Shown here one piece after another: positions 6,839-11,863 of a stretch of DNA of 11,863 nt. Under the pieces are notes generated by a model. That model saw only the letters and a program-made list of their open reading frames with translations. It was not told the origin of the DNA and ran no database searches. Position 1 is the stretch's first letter; every line of letters starts with the position of its first letter. A program made the translations under genes and the position numbers. The stretch is from Asaia bogorensis (lineage in GTDB: Bacteria; Pseudomonadota; Alphaproteobacteria; Acetobacterales; Acetobacteraceae): assembly GCA_945873675.1 (NCBI GenBank), contig CAMCEP010000059.1:1-11863 (forward strand), in the 5' to 3' direction.

Positions 6839-8437
6839 TTACAATTCTTCGCCCGCGCCAGTGCCGGCAAAGGGGGTCGGGATGCACCATTCCTCGCCCC
6901 GTGCGGTGGTAACGTATTCCGGCCAGCGCAGATCAACGGGCGGCACGAAATCGGCGGGCAGCAGCGGGCCGACCCAATTTGCACCGCCAATGCCACCGCC
7001 GGTGCGATCACGAAATTCCGCCTGCGCCGCAGCCAGCACGGCTGGGTCGGCCGCCAAATCCACCAGCGTCAGCGCCATGGTCTTGGCCGCAACGAATAGC
7101 CCCGGATCAACCGCGGCGGGCAGGCCACCCAGCGCGTTATAGGCCCAATTTGGATAGGCATAGCCCGGTGTGGGCGGGCGTAGCCTTGGCCGGCCGGCCA
7201 GCAGGCGCACAGTCGGCGCATGCCAGCTATATTCCACATAATCATCGGCGCTGAGATGCTTCTGCCAGGAAGGCAGGCCAGCGCGTGCACGTGTTTCGTT
7301 CTCCTCAGGCGTGGTCAGCTTGCTGACACTGGCGATGAAGGGATCAGCCATGGGCGCAAGGCCCAGATTGCGCTGTATGGCGCGACCGAATTCCAGTGCT
7401 GCCTCGTCAAAGCGGGGCGCGCCCACTTCTTGCAGGTTTTTCCAGGTAAGGTCGGTCATCACCGTATTGGGCAGGCCAACACGCGTTTTGGTGACCCAGC
7501 GCGCATAGGCCTTGCAGCCGGTGATGGAAGCAACATGGCGCGCATTGGCAGCCAGCACGCGCCAGATCTGTTCCTGAATGCCAAGTGATGAAGACCGCCA
7601 GGAATATTGAATCTGCGAAAAACGCGGCGTCAGATTGTCTGATGTCGCGCCACCATCGCCCAGGATGAATTCATTGAGCGTCCATGAACCGGCATGGGGG
7701 AACATGGCTTCCTTGGTATATTTCGTGGTGGTGTACATCAGACAAAGCGCATCCACCGCACCAGGGCAGCGCGCCGCAGCATGGGCGCCTTCAATCGGCA
7801 TCAGCGTCGGGTCAATCCAGTTTTCCGGCTGATCCGCTTCGAAGCTGATAATCACACTCCAATAGGCGCCGAAATGTGTTTCGCCCGTGACAGTATTGGA
7901 TGGCCAGGGATGCCAGACCACCGCGGCATCCAGCCCATCATAATAGCCCTTGGCAGCGTGGATGGGTTTTGATCCGCAGACTTTCTCCGCCGGTTCACCA
8001 AAAAGCTTGAGCTTACCCTTCACGCCATGCTGCTGCATCGCGGCCTTGGCGCCAAGCATGGCGGCAAGAGCAGCCGTGCCCAGCACCGAATGCGGGTCCG
8101 TATGGCCGGCTGTGTAGGGGTGCAACCCTGCACGCGGCGCCTGATAGGGCACAACCTGCTGCGAATTGCCCGGCACCGCATCATATTCCGAAAAACTTGC
8201 CAGCACCGGCGCGCCTTCGCCCCATTCGGCAACAAAGGCAGTCGGCATGCCGCCCGAGCCTTCTTCAACCGTGAAGCCCTCAGCGCGCAGCAATTCTACG
8301 TAATCGCGACAGGATTTGTATTCCCGCCAGGCGGGTTCGGCATGCGCCCAGATGCCTTCATTGAAGCGCGAAAGCCGCGCTTCGTTGGCCGCGATCCAGT
8401 CAAGCGCGGCGGTGCGGATGGCCTTGTTTGCGTTCAC
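6839..8437 (-). CDS. M20 family amidohydrolase, AbgB-like
   Basis: A 532-aa cytoplasmic metallo-hydrolase of the M20 peptidase/AbgB (p-aminobenzoyl-glutamate hydrolase) group. It starts with GTG at 8437, which has AAGGAAAT eight bases upstream. Motifs are FNEGIWAHAEPAWREYKS at 25-42, SFSEYDAVPGNSQQ at 81-94, AGHTDPHSVLGTAAL at 110-124 with His116 in the metal-ligand position, GEPAEKVCGSK at 147-157, and HPWPSNT. Two deviations stand out. The usual GCGHN is TDPHS, and the catalytic/metal Glu-Glu pair is Glu151-Lys152. It is about 50 residues longer than AbgB, mostly at the C-terminus. Relatives cleave amide bonds of N-acyl or aminobenzoyl amino acids; the substrate here is unknown. It lies 20 bases after the binding-protein gene and is surely co-transcribed with it. 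Confidence 0.87.
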   Translation of the reverse strand: MNANKAIRTAALDWIAANEARLSRFNEGIWAHAEPAWREYKSCRDYVELLRAEGFTVEEGSGGMPTAFVAEWGEGAPVLASFSEYDAVPGNSQQVVPYQAPRAGLHPYTAGHTDPHSVLGTAALAAMLGAKAAMQQHGVKGKLKLFGEPAEKVCGSKPIHAAKGYYDGLDAAVVWHPWPSNTVTGETHFGAYWSVIISFEADQPENWIDPTLMPIEGAHAAARCPGAVDALCLMYTTTKYTKEAMFPHAGSWTLNEFILGDGGATSDNLTPRFSQIQYSWRSSSLGIQEQIWRVLAANARHVASITGCKAYARWVTKTRVGLPNTVMTDLTWKNLQEVGAPRFDEAALEFGRAIQRNLGLAPMADPFIASVSKLTTPEENETRARAGLPSWQKHLSADDYVEYSWHAPTVRLLAGRPRLRPPTPGYAYPNWAYNALGGLPAAVDPGLFVAAKTMALTLVDLAADPAVLAAAQAEFRDRTGGGIGGANWVGPLLPADFVPPVDLRWPEYVTTARGEEWCIPTPFAGTGAGEEL

Positions 8438-8457
8438 GATGGTATTTCCTTCAGGAT

Positions 8458-10053
8458 TCAGGATTTCCGGACATTCCAGAAGGTCGCGAAACCATCCTGA
8501 ATACCGCTCAGATTACTGCGGAAAGCGGTGGGCTGCAGATATTGGCCAAGCGGATAATACGGCACTTCCCGCATCGCTTCGCGCTGAATGTCCTGGCAGA
8601 TGGTTTTCTGCGCGGCTTCATCCGGGGCGCGGAACCACTCATCGCGCAGGGTTTCAATGCGCGGCATGGTGGCCCAGCCGGCATAGCCGGCCTCACCGTT
8701 ACCGCGCAGCGCGATATGGCCGGCAGGGCTCAGCCAATCGGAGCCGGACCAATTGGTGACAAAGGCGCTCCAGCCGCCATCGGCAACGGGGCCCTTGCGG
8801 TTGCGTCGCTGCAGCATGGCGTTGAATTCCACGGCATAGACTTCGACATTCATGCCAACACGCTTGAAAGTGTCTTCCATCACTGCACCAAGCGCCATCA
8901 AGGTTGCAGAGTTGGAAGGGATCATCAGCAGCACCGGTTCGCCGCGATAGCCGGCGGCGCGTAGCGCATCGCGTGTCTTGGCCGCATCCCGCACACCCAT
9001 GAGTGGCTCAAGCCCCGCATCAGAGCCCATGGGGGTATTCGGGCAGAAGAACCCAAGCGGCGTGTGATAGAGGCTTTTCTCATCCGGCCCGACCACGGCC
9101 TGCATGAAGGCGGTTTGGTCAATCGCGCCCCAAAGCGCGCGGCGGATTTCCGGATTGTTGAAGGGCGCTTGCAAATGATTGACGCGCACCATGGAAACAA
9201 AACCGGTACTGTCCAAAACGCGCACCTGCACATTACGCGCGCGGCGCAGCAGGGAAAGCTGGTCGTGATAGGCGTATTCGATCCAATCCACTTCCCCCGC
9301 CACCAGGGCTGAAACAGCGGTGGAGGGGTCTGGCATGGTGCGCCATTCGACACGATCGAAATTCACCACTTTGGGGCCAGAGGTCCAGCCGGCCCCGCCG
9401 CCCTGACGCGGCACATAGCGTTCGAATTTGGTATAGACATTAAGCGAACCGGGAACCCGTTCATCCGCCTTGAAGCGGAAGGGGCCGGAACCGATCATCT
9501 CCGGCACTTGGCGGAAGGGATCGGTATTGGCCAGGCGTTCCGGCATCATGGCGCATACCGGGACCGATGCCTTGCCAAGCGCGATAGGCAGCAAGGGGAA
9601 GGGCTGCTTCAGGCGGAAGCGGATGGTGCGGTCATCCGGGGCGGAGAGCTCCTCGGTTGCGTTCAGCAGGGTTTCACCGAAGGGATCACGCCGCGCCCAG
9701 CGGCGGATGCTCGCTACGCAATCCCGCGCCAGCACGCGTTCCCCATCATGCCAGAACAGCCCCTCACGCAGCGTCAGGTTCCATAGGCGGCCATCCTGTT
9801 CCACCCGATGACCTTCGACCATCTGCGGCGTCGCCTGGAAATTAGCGTCCATGCTGTAGAGTGTATCGAAAAGCATATAGCCGTGATTTCGGCTGATATA
9901 GGCGGTGGTGGTGACGGGATCGAGCGTGATCAGATCCTGCTGCGGGACAAAGCGCAGAACCCGCGCGCCCTGGGCCTGGGCAAGGGCGGGGGCGGCGATG
10001 GGGGGGAGCATTCCTGCCCCGGTCAGGCTGGCAAATTGGCGGCGGGTAATCAC
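8458..10053 (-). CDS. ABC transporter substrate-binding protein, family 5 (peptide/nickel type), Tat-exported
   Basis: A 531-aa periplasmic solute-binding protein of the DppA/OppA class. The N-terminus MITRRQFASLTGAG carries a twin-arginine motif (R4, R5, F7), and the signal ends in APALA with probable cleavage after residue 25. There is no lipobox, so the mature protein is likely soluble. Family features include LVTLDP-like LITLDPVTTTAYISRNHGYML, LREGLFWHDGERVLARDCVASI, MIGSGPFRF, and a VNHLQAPFNNPEIRRALWGAIDQ segment. It starts with GTG at 10053, with AAGGAAAT eight bases upstream. It is followed 20 bases later by the M20 amidohydrolase, which suggests that the ligand is a peptide-like or N-acyl-amino compound hydrolysed after import. 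No permease or ATPase gene adjoins it on either side, so it must use components encoded elsewhere or be the first part of a split system. Confidence 0.93.
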   Translation of the reverse strand: MITRRQFASLTGAGMLPPIAAPALAQAQGARVLRFVPQQDLITLDPVTTTAYISRNHGYMLFDTLYSMDANFQATPQMVEGHRVEQDGRLWNLTLREGLFWHDGERVLARDCVASIRRWARRDPFGETLLNATEELSAPDDRTIRFRLKQPFPLLPIALGKASVPVCAMMPERLANTDPFRQVPEMIGSGPFRFKADERVPGSLNVYTKFERYVPRQGGGAGWTSGPKVVNFDRVEWRTMPDPSTAVSALVAGEVDWIEYAYHDQLSLLRRARNVQVRVLDSTGFVSMVRVNHLQAPFNNPEIRRALWGAIDQTAFMQAVVGPDEKSLYHTPLGFFCPNTPMGSDAGLEPLMGVRDAAKTRDALRAAGYRGEPVLLMIPSNSATLMALGAVMEDTFKRVGMNVEVYAVEFNAMLQRRNRKGPVADGGWSAFVTNWSGSDWLSPAGHIALRGNGEAGYAGWATMPRIETLRDEWFRAPDEAAQKTICQDIQREAMREVPYYPLGQYLQPTAFRSNLSGIQDGFATFWNVRKS

Positions 10054-10217
10054 TTGATGATTTCCTTTCCAGGCTTGGGCAGGGGGCGGTCAGCCAATGC
10101 GGCGGATCGCATGAGGGATGCTTGCGCGCCCCGGCCCCGGCGACAAGCCCAAGGGCCGCGGCACCGATTCGTCACGTCCTTCCCGGTAAGGTTCCGGCCA
10201 AAACACAGCCTTGCAGG

Positions 10218-10309
10218 CGGAATTGCCCGGTCTTTGGCGGGGCTTCGGGCAGGATTCCGGGGCCTCACGCCGGTTTGAGGAAAAAAACCGGGCGTGGGGC
10301 GATTTTTTT
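10218..10309 (+). ncRNA. Candidate structured RNA 3' end (sRNA or attenuator), tandem hairpins
   Basis: CGGAATTGCCCG (10218-10229) pairs with CGGGCA (10246-10251) plus ATTCCG (10254-10259), giving 12 bp with a GG bulge. The terminator hairpin follows after only two bases. Two adjacent strong stems ending in a T-run are typical of the 3' end of a small RNA or of an attenuated leader. The 5' end is unknown; anything from about 10054 on could belong to it. No homology to a known RNA family is recognised. Confidence 0.4.
10262..10309 (+). terminator. Rho-independent terminator without an upstream gene
   Basis: GCCTCACGCCGGTTT (10262-10276) pairs with AAACCGGGCGTGGGGC (10285-10300): 15 pairs with one bulged G and one G-T pair, around an 8-base loop. 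GATTTTTTTC follows, with seven T at 10303-10309. This is the clearest intrinsic terminator in the window. It points rightward, although the nearest upstream gene is read leftward, so it must end an RNA starting inside or upstream of the non-coding stretch. Confidence 0.78.
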
Positions 10310-10310
10310 C

Positions 10311-10339
10311 TTGCCATTCCCCGCGCTCATGCATAAAAG
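10311..10339 (+). promoter_or_regulatory. Candidate sigma-70-type promoter for the decarboxylase
   Basis: TTGCCA (10311-10316) and TAAAAG (10334-10339) are separated by 17 bases. They lie immediately after the terminator T-run, with transcription expected to start near 10346. This would give a leader of about 195 bases. It is a prediction from matching alone. Confidence 0.4.
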
Positions 10340-10345
10340 CGCTTC

Positions 10346-10540
10346 AGACGCAGTACGCACGTGCCTCTGGCCCCCGGCCTATCCGGCCAAAGGGTTTACG
10401 CAACGACGTCAAGCGTTCTGGCAACCCCGTCCGGGTCCTCTTGGGCGGCATTCTACTGGTCGCTGGTTCGTTCGACCGTTTCGTTAACCTTGGGCCTCCG
10501 CCTTCACAGGTGGCCCTTCTGGAGCCTGGAGGGTGCTGCG
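10346..10540 (+). promoter_or_regulatory. Structured 5' leader of the ornithine decarboxylase gene, possible speF-type leader
   Basis: The leader contains an imperfect 9-bp stem CCTCTGGCC/GGCCAAAGG (10364-10393) and a GGTCG/CGACC stem near 10458-10477. Near the start codon two mutually exclusive hairpins can be drawn. Stem A is GGGCC-T-CC (10492-10499) with GG-T-GGCCC (10509-10516). Stem B is CCTTC (10515-10519) with GAGGG (10529-10533), which buries the Shine-Dalgarno. Both use C10515-C10516. A cis-regulatory motif named speF is known upstream of ornithine decarboxylase genes in alphaproteobacteria, and the position and gene match. I cannot confirm sequence membership without a covariance search. 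Confidence 0.45.
10528..10533 (+). promoter_or_regulatory. Shine-Dalgarno of the decarboxylase gene
   Basis: GGAGGG lies seven bases before the ATG at 10541. It fixes that start, although the reading frame is open far upstream. It can pair with CCTTC at 10515-10519. Confidence 0.75.
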
Positions 10541-11671
10541 ATGACACCGAAGATCGCACGCTTTTTGCGCGACAACGCGCCTGCTACGCCATGCCTTGTG
10601 CTGGATGTGGATCGTGTCGAGGAAAAATACCGCGCCATGCGTGCGGCATTGCCCTTGGCGCGCATTTATTATGCCGTGAAGGCCAATCCTGGCGCACCGA
10701 TTCTGGAGCGTCTGGTGAAGCTTGGCTCCAGCTTTGATGCGGCGTCTTGGGAAGAAGTGCAGGCCTGCCTTGCCGCCGGCGCGCAGCCTGACGTCATTTC
10801 CTATGGCAATACCATCAAGAAGGTGTCGGCCATCGCTGCCGCCCATAAGGCTGGTGTTTCCATGTTCGCCTTTGACAGCATCGAGGAATTGGAAAAGCTG
10901 GCGCGCCATGCGCCCGGCGCGCGGGTCTATTGCCGCATCCTGGTGCAGAATGAAGGCGCGGAATGGCCGCTTTCGCGCAAATTCGGCTGCGAATTGGAAA
11001 TGGCGCGTGACCTGATGCTGAAGGCCGGCGATATGGGTCTCGACCCCTATGGCATTTCCTTCCATGTCGGCAGCCAGCAGACCAAGACCGCCGCCTATGA
11101 AGGTGCCATTGCGCGGGTTGCGATGCTGTTCACGGATTTGAAGGAAGCGGGCGTGAAGCTCCGCATGGTCAATCTGGGCGGCGGCTATCCGGTGCGCTAC
11201 CGCGCGGAAGTGCCGGAAATTGATGATTTCGGCATGGCCATCATGGGCGCCATGACCAAGCATTTCGGCAATGACCTGCCGGAGATGGTGGTGGAACCCG
11301 GCCGCTTTATGGTCGGCGATGCCGGTCTGGTTTCCAGCGAAGTGGTTCTGGTTTCCCGCAAGGGCGCCACGGACCCGGTGCGCTGGGTTTATCTGGATAT
11401 CGGGCGCTTTGGTGGCCTGGCCGAAACCGAAGGCGAGGCGATCCGCTACGAAATCCGCACGCCGCATGATGGCGCTGAGGATGGGCCGGTGACGATCGCA
11501 GGCCCGACCTGCGACAGCACGGATACGCTGTATGAAAAATCCAATTACCGCATGCCGCTGAAGCTGGCCTGTGGTGATCGGGTGGAGCTGCTGGCGACGG
11601 GGGCCTATGTCACCTCCTACGCTGCGCAATTCTTCAACGGCTTTGCGCCGCTGAAGGAACATTACATCTGA
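10541..11671 (+). CDS. Type III PLP-dependent ornithine/lysine decarboxylase
   Basis: A 376-aa cytoplasmic enzyme of the alanine-racemase-fold (Orn/DAP/Arg decarboxylase 2) group. It converts ornithine to putrescine, the entry to polyamine synthesis, and in some members lysine to cadaverine. The PLP lysine is Lys47 in YYAVKANPG. His175 in SFHVGSQQ, GGGYP at 213-217 and EPGRFMV at 252-258 hold the cofactor phosphate and pyridine ring. Cys324 in GPTCDSTD is the catalytic cysteine, and YVTSYAAQFFNGF closes the site. Length and motifs match the compact alphaproteobacterial ODC. It is shorter than DapA-pathway LysA and lacks the LysA substrate signature. ATG 10541 is chosen for its GGAGGG site; an in-frame extension to a GTG at 10361 has no such support. 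The substrate (ornithine, lysine or both) cannot be fixed here. A long structured leader suggests polyamine-responsive control. Some authors call such genes speF, speC or odc. Confidence 0.93.
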   Translation: MTPKIARFLRDNAPATPCLVLDVDRVEEKYRAMRAALPLARIYYAVKANPGAPILERLVKLGSSFDAASWEEVQACLAAGAQPDVISYGNTIKKVSAIAAAHKAGVSMFAFDSIEELEKLARHAPGARVYCRILVQNEGAEWPLSRKFGCELEMARDLMLKAGDMGLDPYGISFHVGSQQTKTAAYEGAIARVAMLFTDLKEAGVKLRMVNLGGGYPVRYRAEVPEIDDFGMAIMGAMTKHFGNDLPEMVVEPGRFMVGDAGLVSSEVVLVSRKGATDPVRWVYLDIGRFGGLAETEGEAIRYEIRTPHDGAEDGPVTIAGPTCDSTDTLYEKSNYRMPLKLACGDRVELLATGAYVTSYAAQFFNGFAPLKEHYI

Positions 11672-11676
11672 CTTCT

Positions 11677-11708
11677 ATGGCGTGATCCGCTTACGCGCGT
11701 CACGCCAT
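11677..11708 (+). terminator. Hairpin after the decarboxylase gene
   Basis: A perfect 9-bp inverted repeat, ATGGCGTGA (11677-11685) / TCACGCCAT (11700-11708), with a 14-base loop begins five bases after the stop. No strong T-run follows (only CATTTGG about 10 bases on), so its efficiency as an intrinsic terminator is uncertain. Confidence 0.5.
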
Positions 11709-11726
11709 CGCAACCTTCATTTGGTC

Positions 11727-11770
11727 GCATTTTCCGAGTCGCCAAACGATTCCGTTTGGCTTGAAAATGC
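11727..11770. repeat. Nested palindrome, possible dispersed intergenic repeat
   Basis: Outer arms GCATTTTC (11727-11734) and GAAAATGC (11763-11770) are perfect. Inside them, inner arms GCCAAACG (11741-11748) and CGTTTGGC (11753-11760) are also perfect, around the loop ATTC. The unpaired spacers are 6 and 2 bases. The form resembles small dispersed palindromic elements found between genes in alphaproteobacteria. No second copy is seen in this window. Confidence 0.5.
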
Positions 11771-11773
11771 TCC

Positions 11774-11797
11774 CCCGGCGCGGGAAACCGCGCCGGG
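11774..11797 (-). terminator. Terminator hairpin of the leftward gene at the right edge
   Basis: A perfect 10-bp stem, CCCGGCGCGG / CCGCGCCGGG, has the tetraloop GAAA on the + strand. It sits directly against the TGA of the leftward gene (11798-11800). Reading leftward, GCATTTTC follows seven bases later, which gives a modest T-run. Confidence 0.55.
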
Positions 11798-11863
11798 TCA
11801 CACATAACCCGGGCCTTCAATAGCCGGGTGTGCTTTCAAAAACGCCTCATCTACCTCAACGCC
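11798..11863 (-). CDS. C-terminal end of an unidentified gene (partial)
   Basis: The last 66 bases, read leftward, form an open frame of 21 codons ending in TGA. They encode the tail GVEVDEAFLKAHPAIEGPGY plus a final Val. The amino-acid composition looks like real protein, and the frame ends right at a strong hairpin, as expected for a gene end. The product cannot be named from so short a tail. It converges on the ornithine decarboxylase gene. A polyamine-related enzyme is only a guess from position. Confidence 0.6.
   Translation of the reverse strand, partial: GVEVDEAFLKAHPAIEGPGYV

Larger units (their letters stand above)
10054..10540. other. 487-base non-coding divergent region with structured RNA signals
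   Basis: No gene is supported here. The leftward side must hold the binding-protein operon promoter. On the + strand the stretch contains two consecutive stable hairpins (10218-10259 and 10262-10300), the second with a T-run. A candidate promoter (10311-10339) and the decarboxylase leader up to its Shine-Dalgarno follow. Sub-features are listed separately. Confidence 0.6.

Noticed and set aside
10100..10330. Possible cobalamin-type riboswitch on the - strand upstream of the binding-protein gene (GGGAA ... GGTGCCGCGGCCC)
   Set aside because: The conserved GCAACTGT core and the later B12-box elements are absent, and the downstream genes do not suggest cobalamin.
10050..10334. A 94-codon frame on the - strand in the non-coding divergent region
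   Set aside because: It runs through the terminator hairpin and overlaps the GTG and ribosome site of the binding-protein gene; the product is Arg/Pro-rich with no recognisable motif.
10329..10487. A 52-codon frame (MHKSASDAVRTCLWPPAYPA...) that could be a leader peptide before the decarboxylase
   Set aside because: There is no Shine-Dalgarno, and its ATG overlaps the predicted -10 region, so it may not be in the transcript. It has none of the features I know from the enterobacterial SpeFL peptide. It is worth reconsidering if a more upstream promoter is shown.
10361..10540. N-terminal extension of the decarboxylase to a GTG at 10361
   Set aside because: The frame is open, but the extension has no ribosome site and matches no family N-terminus. 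ATG 10541 with GGAGGG gives the usual ODC length. The extension region is better explained as RNA leader.
10484..11662. A 392-codon open frame on the - strand
   Set aside because: It is antisense to the decarboxylase gene, whose catalytic motifs are all intact, and its own product has no recognisable domain.
1..11863. CRISPR arrays, tRNA genes, insertion sequences, prophage or toxin-antitoxin genes
   Set aside because: I looked for regularly spaced repeats, tRNA-like cloverleaf ends, transposase motifs and small paired genes on both strands, and saw none.

Overview
The window is high-GC DNA (roughly 60-65% G+C in the genes, judged by eye). The codon use, the gene families and the AGGA/GGAG ribosome sites look alphaproteobacterial. 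I would guess Rhodospirillales/Acetobacteraceae, but that placement is inference. There are ten complete protein genes and one partial gene at each edge. I see no tRNA, rRNA, CRISPR array, insertion sequence or phage gene.

Left part (1-3563). A truncated MgtC/DUF4010-type membrane protein is read leftward. It diverges from a two-gene unit read rightward: a MoeB/ThiF-type adenylating enzyme whose stop overlaps the start of a small DsrE-family protein (ATGA). A 323-base gene-free stretch follows, about half G+C in its first 200 bases. Then comes a lipoprotein lytic transglycosylase with a C-terminal SPOR domain, which points to septal peptidoglycan remodelling.

Middle part (3575-6835). A 13-bp perfect hairpin separates the transglycosylase from a leftward block. 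In transcription order the block is a MaoC hot-dog hydratase, a UPF0173 metallo-beta-lactamase-fold hydrolase and an unrecognised lipoprotein. A rightward MFS transporter diverges from MaoC.

Right part (6839-11863). A leftward pair begins with a Tat-exported family-5 substrate-binding protein, followed 20 bases later by an M20/AbgB-like amidohydrolase. Both genes start with GTG. The pair suggests uptake and hydrolysis of a peptide-like or aminoacyl compound, but no permease or ATPase gene is present. After a 487-base non-coding stretch, a type III PLP ornithine/lysine decarboxylase is read rightward. It is followed by a convergent intergenic region packed with palindromes and by the last 21 codons of an unidentified leftward gene.

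The most interesting non-coding DNA is 10054-10540. It holds a strong rho-independent terminator on the + strand that belongs to no visible gene, with another strong hairpin just before it. After the terminator come a plausible promoter and a structured leader ending at the decarboxylase Shine-Dalgarno. Two mutually exclusive hairpins can be drawn there, one of which hides the Shine-Dalgarno. Position and gene context match the alphaproteobacterial speF leader motif, but I could not test this with a covariance model.
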